NCBI RefSeq assembly: GCF_023205015.1
Contig: NZ_CP096258.1
Coordinates: 1,674,001 to 1,738,000 of the forward strand
DNA: 64,000 nucleotides
Origin: Providencia rettgeri
GTDB taxonomy: Bacteria > Pseudomonadota > Gammaproteobacteria > Enterobacterales > Enterobacteriaceae
Direction: 5' to 3'
Positions 25,321 through 33,971 of the stretch are shown here, piece by piece. Numbering within the stretch: position 1 is the first letter of the stretch; every line of letters starts with the position of its first letter. Position numbers and translations under genes: made by a program. The notes beneath the pieces are model-generated. The model saw nothing but the letters and a program-made list of their open reading frames with translations, ran no database searches and had not been told where the DNA came from.

Positions 25321-26007
25321 ATGTCGGGATTATTTGTTGCTCTGCCTTGCATTGTACAGTCATTCAACGCTGATGCGGTGACGATTGAAGCGCAACCGGC
25401 CATTAAGTGGCGAATTAATGACGATGGCATTGATAAAACAGTTCCACTTCCTTTGCTGGTGGATGTACCTGTTATTTTCCCTCGAGGAGGTGGCGCAACA
25501 TTAACCTTTCCAATTAAAGCGGGCGATGAGTGCTTAGTCATATTCGCTGACCGTTGCATTGATTATTGGTGGCAAAGTGGTGGGGTGCAGGAAGCGGTAG
25601 ATCCTCGGAAACATAATTTATCGGATGGGTTTGCATTAGTCGGCCCTCAATCACAAGCGCAAAAAATTAGTGGAATTAGTACCTCTGAAGTTCAACTACG
25701 AAGTGATGACGGTAGTGCGTATGTTGCTATTAATACGGGAAGTAAAGATGTGACCGTTATTACCCAAGCCAAATTAACAGCAACTGCAAAAGGTGGTACC
25801 GAAATCAACTCACCAGAAATTGTGTTAAACGGTAATGTCACAATTAACGGCAATTTATCACAAGGTATGGGAGAGAGTGGCGGTGAAGCCAAAATGAATG
25901 GACCTGTTACTGTGAAAAATGATGTTACGGCTGGCGGCATAAGCTTAACTAAACACAAGCATGGCGGTGTTCAAACTGGTGGTGGCAATACAGGAGAGCC
26001 TAAGTAA
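25321..26007 (+). CDS. Baseplate spike protein (gpV / gp138-type)
   Basis: The protein has MSGLFVALPCIVQSFNADAV at the start, then an OB-like domain with VPVIFPRGGGATLTFPIKAGDECLVIFADR and a beta-helix-like C-terminal part (INSPEIVLNGNVTINGNLS) ending KHKHGGVQTGGGNTGEPK. This is the baseplate assembly/spike pattern; the C-terminal His pair may bind a metal tip. I prefer 25321 (228 residues). A start at 25255 overlaps the hub stop as ATGA but reads through a terminator hairpin. Confidence 0.75.
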   Translation: MSGLFVALPCIVQSFNADAVTIEAQPAIKWRINDDGIDKTVPLPLLVDVPVIFPRGGGATLTFPIKAGDECLVIFADRCIDYWWQSGGVQEAVDPRKHNLSDGFALVGPQSQAQKISGISTSEVQLRSDDGSAYVAINTGSKDVTVITQAKLTATAKGGTEINSPEIVLNGNVTINGNLSQGMGESGGEAKMNGPVTVKNDVTAGGISLTKHKHGGVQTGGGNTGEPK

Positions 26008-26351
26008 TGCAATATCGCAAAGAAGATGATGGAGACTATACCTTCGGTTCAAACCAATTCCTTATTAACACCCCAGAAACGGTTGCTCAAGCGGTAAAAA
26101 GCCGCCTGAAACTATGGTTAGAGGAATGGTTTCTTGATGATCGCATTGGTACACCCCATGCTCAAAAGGGTTTAGGGAAGCACGTTGCTCAAGGTTATGC
26201 GCTCTCGATAAAAGAAATCATTCAAGGTACGCAGGGAGTGGTGAAAATTCTCGATTTTGGTGTTGATCTTAATACATCAACACGAAAGGTAACCATCACA
26301 GCAATGATAGAAACTTTGTACGGCACAACGAGTATTAAAAGCGAGGGCTAA
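26007..26351 (+). CDS. Baseplate wedge protein, gpW/gp25-like
   Basis: The 114-residue protein contains ETVAQAVKSRLKLWLEEWFLDDRIGTPH and a C-terminal beta segment, the common gp25/W lysozyme-related fold of baseplate wedges in contractile tails. It follows the spike gene with a TAATG overlap and precedes gpJ. Confidence 0.8.
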   Translation: MQYRKEDDGDYTFGSNQFLINTPETVAQAVKSRLKLWLEEWFLDDRIGTPHAQKGLGKHVAQGYALSIKEIIQGTQGVVKILDFGVDLNTSTRKVTITAMIETLYGTTSIKSEG

Positions 26352-27538
26352 TGTTAAATATCGAAACGGTTGGGCTTGCGCCTGTGATAACGGAAAAAGG
26401 GATCACCTCACCCGATTACCCAACCATACTTCAACGGCTTCAAGAGTTGTTTCGGCAAATATACGGTAATGATGTTTATCTCGAGCCTGATAGTAAAGAT
26501 GGCCAGATGTTAGCAATCTATGCGCTGGCAATTCAGGATGCGAATAATGCAGCGGTAACGGCCTATAACTCATTTAGCCCGTCAACGTCTACAGGACAAG
26601 CGCTATCAAATAATGTGGCCATTAATGGGTTATCACGTAACCCTCAATCAAATTCAACGGTTGATGTGTTAATTACAGGTCAGGTTGGTACAGTGATTAG
26701 TAATGGGACAGTAAAAGACGTATCAGGCAATATTTGGTCACTTCCCGAATCAGTCGTGATAGGTACACATGGTGATGTTACCGTGACAGCGATTAGTCAA
26801 AAGGCAGGGGCTATTATTGCGTTACCGGGGGAGGTTAATCAAATTGGTACGCCAACCCGGGGCTGGCAATCAGTCACTAATATCGCAACAGCAACTCCTG
26901 GTCGAAAAGTGGAAACCGATGGCGACTTGCGTATTCGTCGTAGTAAGTCTGTTGCCTTGCCTTCGCGAACTGTACTCGATGGTGTGATTGGTTCAGTGAG
27001 CCAAATAGTCGGAGTTGCTAGATTAGCGGCATTTGAGAATGATACAAGTTTGACAGATAGTAGAGGTATTTCCCCTCACTCTATTGCATTGATTGTGGAT
27101 GGCGGCGATGCAAGAACAATCGCTGAGGTTATTGCACTAAAGAAAACGCCCGGAACAGGTACGTTTGGAAATATAGAAACTATTGTGACAAATCACTATG
27201 GCGTGACGTTACCCATTCGCTTTAGTCGACCTGAAAGTGTGCCTATATTTGTTAAAATAACACTTGAGGCTTTTGAGGGATACACAACATTAGTTGGCGA
27301 TAAAATTAAAAAGGCAGTGGCTGAATACTTAAATAACCTTGAGATTGGCACTGATATTTATCGTACTAAGCTATTTTCACCCGCTAACCTGCAGTCAGAT
27401 CCAGAAGGTGGCACCTTTTATATTTCAAAACTCGAAATAGGGTTGTCAGCTGGTGGTGTCGCTGAAGATAACATTACCCTGAAATATCACCAGTTCGCGA
27501 CTAGCAACATTGAATATGTGGAGATAGTGACAACATGA
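26351..27538 (+). CDS. Baseplate J-like protein
   Basis: The 395-residue protein has GNDVYLEPDSKDGQMLAIYALAIQDANNAAVTAYNSFSPSTSTGQALSNN, GRKVETDGDLRIRRSKSVALPS and IALIVDGGDARTIAEVI. These are hallmark segments of P2 gpJ/Mu gp47 baseplate wedge proteins. It forms the baseplate ring around the hub. It starts in a TAATG overlap and ends in an ATGA overlap. Confidence 0.85.
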   Translation: MLNIETVGLAPVITEKGITSPDYPTILQRLQELFRQIYGNDVYLEPDSKDGQMLAIYALAIQDANNAAVTAYNSFSPSTSTGQALSNNVAINGLSRNPQSNSTVDVLITGQVGTVISNGTVKDVSGNIWSLPESVVIGTHGDVTVTAISQKAGAIIALPGEVNQIGTPTRGWQSVTNIATATPGRKVETDGDLRIRRSKSVALPSRTVLDGVIGSVSQIVGVARLAAFENDTSLTDSRGISPHSIALIVDGGDARTIAEVIALKKTPGTGTFGNIETIVTNHYGVTLPIRFSRPESVPIFVKITLEAFEGYTTLVGDKIKKAVAEYLNNLEIGTDIYRTKLFSPANLQSDPEGGTFYISKLEIGLSAGGVAEDNITLKYHQFATSNIEYVEIVTT

Positions 27539-28191
27539 GAGATTATCTCAAGCTGATCACCTCTCAACACCGAACCGCCAATAAATTTTGCAATCACATC
27601 AATTTAATTACTAAATCCCTAGCTGAAACAGCCAGTTTTGCTCATCAATTAAATAATTATTTCTCGTTGGATGATGCTGTCGGCGTTCAGCTAGATATCA
27701 TTGGTGAGTGGGTTGGTATATCCCGATATATACAGACGCCAATTGCAGGGGTGTATTTTGCATTAGATAGTGACGGAGTCGGTCTTGATGAGGGCTTTTG
27801 GCAACGTGCTTTCGACTCTGATAGTGGGTTTACTGAATTAGATGATGAAACGTACCGAACCATAATTAGAGTTAAAATTAAGGCTAATCATTGGGATGGC
27901 ACAACTGAATCATTGATGGATATTTATGATTCACTTCTTCCTGATAAAGATACCAAATTATTTTTTATCGATAACTTAGATATGAGCATGGATGTATTTA
28001 TTACAGGCTCTTATGTCGATAACGTTACTAAGGCGATTGTTAAGCAAGGCTATCTCGGTGTTAAGCCCGAAGGTGTTCAAGTTAATCATTATTACATCAA
28101 TTCTGTTCCTAAATCCCCCATGTTTGGATTCGACATATCCAATAACTACATAGCCGGCTTTGATATAGGCGGCTTTGCGGTTCCACTTTAA
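27535..28191 (+). CDS. Baseplate protein, DUF2612 family
   Basis: The 218-residue protein has the pattern VQLDIIGEWVGISRYI, FDSDSGFTELDDETYRTIIRVKIKANHWDGTTESL and ends FGFDISNNYIAGFDIGGFAVPL, all DUF2612 features. It takes the gpI place, linking baseplate wedge to tail fibre. It overlaps gpJ by four bases and precedes the fibre gene. Confidence 0.8.
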   Translation: MRDYLKLITSQHRTANKFCNHINLITKSLAETASFAHQLNNYFSLDDAVGVQLDIIGEWVGISRYIQTPIAGVYFALDSDGVGLDEGFWQRAFDSDSGFTELDDETYRTIIRVKIKANHWDGTTESLMDIYDSLLPDKDTKLFFIDNLDMSMDVFITGSYVDNVTKAIVKQGYLGVKPEGVQVNHYYINSVPKSPMFGFDISNNYIAGFDIGGFAVPL

Positions 28192-28199
28192 GAGGTCTT

Positions 28200-29672
28200 A
28201 TGGCTAAGAATGAATTTCTACCTTTCGGTATAGCCGAAGGGGCAAACGTGCTTTCAAATCAGGAGTACGAACGGCTCGCGGCTCGTTTTAATGGCTTTAT
28301 TAGCGGCGTGGCCAAATCAAAAGAGCTTAATACAGTCTGGCGACAGTCGTCTGTTATGTCTAGCGCATTAGCTCAATTTATTGTTGATTCGGACAATAAA
28401 GATTTGCTTGATAACGGTGATGTTGCCAGTATTAAAACCCGCTTAGTTGCAGCGATTAAGCAAACCATTTCAGGGGTAGGGTATGTTACTACCGCTGCAA
28501 TGAATTTAGAACTTAATAAAAAAATCGACAAAGCGAGCATTTCAGGCCAGAAAGGCAACGATAACGACAAAGTCCCTAGTCTGAATTTGTTTACGACTGA
28601 GATTGGTAAACTTGCCGCGCTTGGGTACAGCTATTCAAAAATTGAATCAGACGGCAGATATCAACCTAAAGGAAATTATGCCCCTGCGGACGACTACGCA
28701 ACCAACGCATCGCTTAACAGCGGGCTAAATGAGAAAGTGAATAAAACAAATGGTGAAATACTGGGGCGGCTCGGTATTAAGGCGAACGATGATTATCCAT
28801 ACTTAAATTTAGTGGGTGCAAGTGGTGCGTTAACGACACTGCAAGCTAATGTATCGGATGCTGCAAACATGATAACTATTGTTAATCGTGATAGCGCTGG
28901 TACAGCAAAAAACTCCGTTCGCATCCCAAATCGTACGGGCATTACAATGTTAGTTGGCGATTATGGGATAGGTTCTAAAGTGTCCCCTATTGTGAAGGGT
29001 AACGAGTTGGTATCTGGCATCCCTGCGCAGATGTTCAGGCAAGGGGGAGGAAATAATGATGATACTAATACTTTTACTACGTGGGGTTCTGGAATCTCAA
29101 TACCTTACGATGCAACTAGACAATACGGGCTTTTTTTTAGTGGCAAAGGCAACTTAGTACAGCATTATGCAAGTATTGCCGGAGTGATAACTAGATATTC
29201 ATTATATTCAACCGCAAACGCAGTAACAGACAGAAACGGTAATTTAAAAGTTTCTAGTTCTTCTGATGAACTAAGTGATTATCCTGTGGGCGCTCCTATT
29301 CCATGGCCTCAGGCTACCGCTCCAGCAGGTTTTTTAGTCTGCAATGGACAGTCATTTAATAAAACAACCTATCCACTTTTAGCAAAAGCATACCCAACAG
29401 GAATTTTACCTGATTTACGAGGAGAGTTCCTTCGAGGTCTAGATGCGGGGCGAGGTGTTGATTCAGGTCGTGCAGTTCTATCGGCTCAAGGAGATGCATT
29501 TAGAGCACATAACCACTCGGTAATTGGTGAGGATTCAGGCTCTGGTACTGCCTATTTTGGTCGAGGTAACGGTAGCCGTAGAGGAATTTCAAAAGACGCG
29601 ATGAACCTTGAAGGCGGAACTGAAACACGTCCGCGCAACATTGCATTTTTATATATTGTGAGAGCAGCATAA
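28200..29672 (+). CDS. Tail fibre protein with collar domain
   Basis: The 490-residue protein has an N-terminal baseplate-binding region and a repetitive middle (INSGLNEKV-type residues around 170-190). A phage tail-collar domain lies at about residues 363-490: GAPIPWPQATAPAGFLVCNGQSF, LPDLRGEFLRGLD and GGTETRPRNIAFLYIVRA. It recognises the host surface. It overlaps the fibre assembly gene (TAATG). The region 29100-29280 is AT-richer, as is common for a variable receptor-binding segment. Confidence 0.85.
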   Translation: MAKNEFLPFGIAEGANVLSNQEYERLAARFNGFISGVAKSKELNTVWRQSSVMSSALAQFIVDSDNKDLLDNGDVASIKTRLVAAIKQTISGVGYVTTAAMNLELNKKIDKASISGQKGNDNDKVPSLNLFTTEIGKLAALGYSYSKIESDGRYQPKGNYAPADDYATNASLNSGLNEKVNKTNGEILGRLGIKANDDYPYLNLVGASGALTTLQANVSDAANMITIVNRDSAGTAKNSVRIPNRTGITMLVGDYGIGSKVSPIVKGNELVSGIPAQMFRQGGGNNDDTNTFTTWGSGISIPYDATRQYGLFFSGKGNLVQHYASIAGVITRYSLYSTANAVTDRNGNLKVSSSSDELSDYPVGAPIPWPQATAPAGFLVCNGQSFNKTTYPLLAKAYPTGILPDLRGEFLRGLDAGRGVDSGRAVLSAQGDAFRAHNHSVIGEDSGSGTAYFGRGNGSRRGISKDAMNLEGGTETRPRNIAFLYIVRAA

Positions 29673-30289
29673 TGAAAAACTATAATTTAGATATTGAACA
29701 GGCCGAAATTGGTGAGAATGGTTTAGCAACAAAAGCGGGTTGGATTAAAGTCTATATTGCAGACCCGCAAACGCGTGAATATTTAAACGCCAGCATGGAG
29801 AATATTTATTTTGATGTAAGTGTGTCTGCTGGCGCTTATATTGATGCGCCAGAATTACCGACAAAAGCCGGTTTCGCGGTTATACGCAGTGAAGATGATT
29901 CTAAGTGGGAAATTGTGACAGATAACCGAGGGAAAACGGCTTACAGTACGGAAACCCGCCAACCGATTGAAATTGATTTTATTGGTGATTTACCCGATAC
30001 GCTAACTCTTTTAGAGCCGAAAACAGAATTTGATAAGTGGAGCGGCAAAAAATGGGTAACAGATACTGAAGCTCAAAAAGCGGTATTGGTTGCACAAGCC
30101 GAGCAGGAAAAGGCGCAGCGATTAGAGGAAGCGAATGCCACTATCACGTATTTACAAGATGCCATTGAAGTCGGTCTTGATAATGACGATTACCAAGCAA
30201 AATTAACAGCGTGGAAAACATACCGTGTTTTGTTAAACCGTGTTGATACCTCACTCGCACCAAATATTGATTGGCCAGAAAAACCTTAA
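29672..30289 (+). CDS. Tail fibre assembly chaperone
   Basis: The 205-residue protein has an N-terminal region common to enterobacterial fibre assembly proteins (YIADPQTREYLNAS, then ISAGA-type), a central acidic part and a C-terminal helical part with WKTYRVLLNRVDTS...IDWPEKP, typical of Tfa/DUF4376-like chaperones. It helps fold or trimerise the fibre gene just upstream. It is the last gene of the late operon. Confidence 0.85.
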   Translation: MKNYNLDIEQAEIGENGLATKAGWIKVYIADPQTREYLNASMENIYFDVSVSAGAYIDAPELPTKAGFAVIRSEDDSKWEIVTDNRGKTAYSTETRQPIEIDFIGDLPDTLTLLEPKTEFDKWSGKKWVTDTEAQKAVLVAQAEQEKAQRLEEANATITYLQDAIEVGLDNDDYQAKLTAWKTYRVLLNRVDTSLAPNIDWPEKP

Positions 30290-30304
30290 CTCCCACCAAA
30301 AATA

Positions 30305-30326
30305 AAGCCGCTGTAAAAAGCGGCTT
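30305..30326. terminator. Bidirectional terminator at the prophage right end
   Basis: AAGCCGCT/AGCGGCTT with a six-base loop. T-rich sequence follows on the minus side and a weaker TTCTC on the plus side. It can end both the phage late operon and the thioesterase gene approaching from the right. Confidence 0.7.
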
Positions 30327-30387
30327 CTCATCACATCCAATGTCATAACATTGCCATTCTAATTATACAACGATACAAGAAAATAAT

Positions 30388-30406
30388 GTGTCCATCGCTG
30401 TGTCCA
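30388..30406. repeat. Tandem GTGTCCA pair; candidate attachment site (attR)
   Basis: GTGTCCA occurs at 30388-30394 and 30400-30406 with a five-base spacer, in the non-coding junction between the last phage gene and the first chromosomal gene. A very similar pair (TGGACAC twice, on the opposite strand) lies at 47901-47918. Integrase core sites often have such repeats. The matching left end is outside the window, so this is inference. Confidence 0.35.
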
Positions 30407-30447
30407 TTAATGTGTTTCTTGCTATTTTAACTCATTAAAACTTTATA

Positions 30448-30852
30448 TTAATCAAATAGTGGGGTAGGTTTGCCATTGTCATCAATGGCGACAAAATTAA
30501 ATTGGCCATGTATCACTTCTTCACGACCATCAGAATACATATCCTCTAAAAAAATGGATACATTAACCGTTAAACTGGTTCTTCCGACTCGAATGACTTT
30601 ACCTACCAACTCAACAATAGTGCCTGAAGGGATTGGATGGGTGAAATTAATTTTTTCAGTTGATACGGTCACTAAACGCTTACGGCTAAAACGCGTTGCG
30701 GTAATAAATGAAACCTCATCCATCCAAGCTAGGGCTGTACCACCGAACAGGGTACTATGATGGTTAGTTGTCGTTGGAAATACGACTTTAGAGACGCGAG
30801 AAATGGATTGCTCTATTTTTTGTGCGATGACATCGTCAGCGATGGAACTCAT
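30448..30852 (-). CDS. Acyl-CoA thioesterase, hotdog fold
   Basis: The 134-residue protein has NHHSTLFGGTALAWMDEVSFITATR, the conserved hotdog thioesterase motif with catalytic Asp/Glu (WMDE), then VEIVGKV-type strands. It hydrolyses acyl-CoA esters. It resembles YciA only partly (HSTLFGG rather than NGDIFGG), so I give no symbol. It is the first chromosomal gene after the prophage, read toward it. Confidence 0.8.
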   Translation of the reverse strand: MSSIADDVIAQKIEQSISRVSKVVFPTTTNHHSTLFGGTALAWMDEVSFITATRFSRKRLVTVSTEKINFTHPIPSGTIVELVGKVIRVGRTSLTVNVSIFLEDMYSDGREEVIHGQFNFVAIDDNGKPTPLFD

Positions 30853-31286
30853 GGTCTACCTTACAAGTGTTACTTAGTATGTTAGTAATTGTTAAAAGCA
30901 ATAATGTTAGAGGCTAAGTGTAATACTCCTTTCAAATTAATTCAGCAATAAATGTGACGTGAATCGTTCCAGTTGGAAAAGTTTTTTAGATATCCGTATT
31001 TAGTCAAGTGGAGGGAGATTACAGCTTGAGAATTAGACTATGAATCTTTTATTTCCCAGCAATAGCAATAAAAGCAGAGCTAGTTATCTAAATATTCGGC
31101 ACTTATGCGAATTGTTTTTGCATTGTTACCAGCAATCATGTCCTTTAATTGCTTTACGGTATAACTTTTTCAGCGGAAACCGTAGTACTTAATAGTGAAA
31201 TAGCAATTGCCAATAGTCATTTGCTCATAACTACTTAATTTGATTTAAGTCTCGAATGATGAAAAATAAAGCCACTATAAGTAATA
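30853..31286. other. Non-coding interval
   Basis: About 430 bases between the thioesterase start and the terminator of the deaminase gene. I see no supported gene. It should hold the thioesterase promoter near its left end. The rest is AT-rich with scattered stops and may be decayed sequence. Confidence 0.5.
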
Positions 31287-31313
31287 AAAAACCCTTCAAT
31301 ATGAAGGGTTTTT
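31287..31313. terminator. Bidirectional terminator of the deaminase gene
   Basis: AAAAACCCTTCA (31287-31298) pairs perfectly with TGAAGGGTTTTT (31302-31313) around a three-base loop. On the minus strand it ends the L-amino-acid deaminase gene, 24 bases after its stop. Confidence 0.85.
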
Positions 31314-31336
31314 GTGGGTAAATATTTCAAGCCAAT

Positions 31337-32755
31337 TTAGCTGAATCTGTACAGGCTAAATGGTTTAACATTTAATGATGGCTCTTTACCCAGTAACAAG
31401 TCAGCGGTAAGTTCAGAAGAAACTGGGCTTTCAGTCATTCCCCAACCTGTCGCGGTATTAATGACAAGACCCGGATATTCATTAACTTGAGAAATAATTG
31501 GATGCTCATCTGGTGCGATGGCCATTGCACCACTCCATTGGTCAATGAGTTTAGAATCCTTAAATGCAGGGAATTCAGTTTTTAGTTTCTCAAATGATGC
31601 ATTCAACTCAGGTAAATCAGGCAGTGCCGTCATATTTCGGTGTTTTTCGAATGGTGAAATTTCGTCCAATTTCCAGCTGGTTGGTTCAGTAAATGAATTA
31701 ATTAACTGCTCATTTAATGAAATATGCACAGGGAAATCAGGCATAGACAGCAATGGAATGTATTTATAACCATAAACGAAGGAATCTTTAACAACAGGGG
31801 CAACAATTACACGTGGAGATGTTGCGTAGGTGCCGTCAGCTTGTTCACGGAAGAAAATATTGCCAGGTAAGGCAACGTTACCCCCCGGTGCAGTCGGTGA
31901 CCCAGTGATCAGTTGTTGAGATTGATAAGCGGGTAGTGTTGGGACATCAACACCTAAGTTTTGCATAAACAGCCTTGACCATACGCCACCAGCGACAACA
32001 ACACGCGAAGTCTTAATAGCCCCTTTCTCGGTGACGACATCAGAAATGACACCTGCTTGGGTTTCTAAGCCTCTAGCTGCACAGTTAGTATAAATTTTTA
32101 TACCTAATTTTTTCGCGTAATCAGCCATGACAAAGGTTGCAATTTCAGCATCTAAGCTACCAGAGTCTTCTTCAAAACCAGCGATAGTCCATTTAGATTG
32201 TGCACCATTCAAACGTTGATTGAGCTCAGCACCTTCGATAATACGTGTTTTGAACGGAATATCTGAACCGACGTTTTTACTGCGAGTATCAATCCACTCT
32301 CTAACATTGACAAGATCTTCTTCATCGAATGGCACTTCAACGCGGCCTTGAGTACGATAGCTGGTATCTGCACCGACTTTCGCGTTCATCTCTCTCCAAC
32401 GCTGTTTCCCTAAGTGGTGTAGTAAGAAAGTTTCATCTGGCATTTTATACGTGATAACTTGGCCGTAGAAGCGGGATGATTGTTCGCCTGCGATATTACC
32501 TTTTTCAACAATAACAACGTCTAAACCGCGTCCAACCAGTTCAATTGCAGTCATGATCCCCAAAATTCCAGCACCAATAACAACGACGTCAGCTTGTTGC
32601 GGTAGAGAACCTTCAGTTCCTTCCACAAAACCATGTCGCGGTTTGCCAGGCACGAAACGGCCTTCACGCGTTAACATTGGAGTTAAAATTCCGGCCCCTG
32701 CGGCAACGGCAACAACACCACCACCAATCAAAAATTTTCTTCTAGTAATAGCCAT
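31337..32755 (-). CDS. L-amino-acid deaminase (membrane FAD enzyme)
   Basis: The 472-residue protein starts with a Tat-like signal (ITRRKFLIGGG), followed by LTPMLTREGRFVPGKPRHGFVEGT. It has a dinucleotide-binding motif VVVIGAGILGIMTA (about 57-70) and a DAO-family body with EKGNIAGEQSSRFYGQ and INTATGWGMTESPVS. From memory it is very close to Proteus mirabilis and Providencia deaminases over its whole length. The enzyme turns L-amino acids into 2-keto acids and ammonia and passes electrons to the respiratory chain. It explains the phenylalanine deaminase trait of this group. Substrate type (aromatic or broad) cannot be told by eye. Confidence 0.93.
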   Translation of the reverse strand: MAITRRKFLIGGGVVAVAAGAGILTPMLTREGRFVPGKPRHGFVEGTEGSLPQQADVVVIGAGILGIMTAIELVGRGLDVVIVEKGNIAGEQSSRFYGQVITYKMPDETFLLHHLGKQRWREMNAKVGADTSYRTQGRVEVPFDEEDLVNVREWIDTRSKNVGSDIPFKTRIIEGAELNQRLNGAQSKWTIAGFEEDSGSLDAEIATFVMADYAKKLGIKIYTNCAARGLETQAGVISDVVTEKGAIKTSRVVVAGGVWSRLFMQNLGVDVPTLPAYQSQQLITGSPTAPGGNVALPGNIFFREQADGTYATSPRVIVAPVVKDSFVYGYKYIPLLSMPDFPVHISLNEQLINSFTEPTSWKLDEISPFEKHRNMTALPDLPELNASFEKLKTEFPAFKDSKLIDQWSGAMAIAPDEHPIISQVNEYPGLVINTATGWGMTESPVSSELTADLLLGKEPSLNVKPFSLYRFS

Positions 32756-33027
32756 CTTATTAAGTTCCTTATATCGAATGAGTTTCTAACAATTGACCAA
32801 AGCTTCAATTAGAAATATTTATAATTGTAATTATATCTTTAATAATAATTATAATTGTAAACCAAATTGCTTTGAAATTAAAATATTTAATGAAATGTTA
32901 AATATTTTTTTTTGGGGATATAAAATAGGCGCCACTATTTTCAAGAAAAATAATAGCGCTAGTAGTATTTAGATAGAGGAGGAGGCAGAGAAAAAAATGA
33001 TTTTTTATACTAATTTGATTCGTAAGG

Positions 33028-33816
33028 TTAAATGTGGATTTCACCTGTTAGAAATAAGACGGCTTTACCTGTTAACTTTATTCGTTCAGCGGTCAGATCA
33101 CATTGAACTACCCCTCCGCGTGATGAAATTTGTTGGCCAACTAACTGCAATTTATTCAGCCGGTCTGCCCAAATTGGTGCGATAGCACAATGTGAGGTAC
33201 CTGTTACAGGGTCTTCATCTACCCCTTTTGCAGGAGCAAAATAGCGAGAAACAAAGTCACAGTCGCCATTAGCACTTTCTGCTGTAATTGCTAATCCAGG
33301 CAGAGAAAGCTGCGAAAGTTTTAACATGTCCGGCTGACAGTCTTGAACGTGCTGTGCACTTTCAAGAAAACACAGGTAACGGTCTTTCGCTATCCAAAGC
33401 TCTTTGATTTTAACGCCAAGGATGTCGGCGAGTTGCGGGTACTGGTTTGGGTCGCTTTGTACGGATCCTAGTATTGGGAAATCAAGAGTAAATCCTGGGC
33501 CATTTTGCGTCACAACTAGCTCACCAGATAGAGAGTTAAATATTAAAGGATGAATATCTTGTTGGCGCACATGATTTAACACAAAGGCTGCGGCAAGTGT
33601 TGCATGACCACACAGTTTTACTTCAACTTTAGGGGTGAACCATCGGATATGACGGCCGACTAAAAATGCGGTTTCTGATAAATTCACCTCTGCAGCAATG
33701 GCAATGAGCTGTTCATCTGGTAGCCAGTTATCGAGTAATACAACCGCTGCAGGATTACCGCGAAAAAGGGTATCAGTGAAGGCATCAACATAGTAAATAG
33801 GGGCGGATAGGCTCAT
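33028..33816 (-). CDS. PhzF family isomerase-like protein
   Basis: The 262-residue protein has IYYVDAFTDTLFRGNPAAVVLLD, the catalytic Glu in NLSETAFL, VKLCGHATLAAAF and a C-terminal DEDPVTGTSHCAIAPIW. All are PhzF-fold hallmarks. PhzF enzymes catalyse isomerisation in phenazine synthesis, but most enterobacterial members have unknown substrates. I chose the start at 33816 (MSLSAPIYY), preceded by AGGAA; a 25-residue longer form is less likely. Confidence 0.85.
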   Translation of the reverse strand: MSLSAPIYYVDAFTDTLFRGNPAAVVLLDNWLPDEQLIAIAAEVNLSETAFLVGRHIRWFTPKVEVKLCGHATLAAAFVLNHVRQQDIHPLIFNSLSGELVVTQNGPGFTLDFPILGSVQSDPNQYPQLADILGVKIKELWIAKDRYLCFLESAQHVQDCQPDMLKLSQLSLPGLAITAESANGDCDFVSRYFAPAKGVDEDPVTGTSHCAIAPIWADRLNKLQLVGQQISSRGGVVQCDLTAERIKLTGKAVLFLTGEIHI

Positions 33817-33971
33817 TGAATGATTTCCTAAAGTTATTATGGGACGGTGAGAGAGCAGTATAGCGCCTATTCTATGAAATATAATAAGCAAATTATTAGG
33901 TAGTTAATCATGTAGGAGAAGTCCGGTAGCGAGCGAGCCGCTACCGGATAGAGGACAATTAATGCACGTTA

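Noticed and set aside
30448..30852. yciA
   Set aside because: It is a hotdog thioesterase, but the signature (HSTLFGGTALAWMDE) differs from YciA (NGDIFGG...MD), and the usual yciA neighbours are absent.
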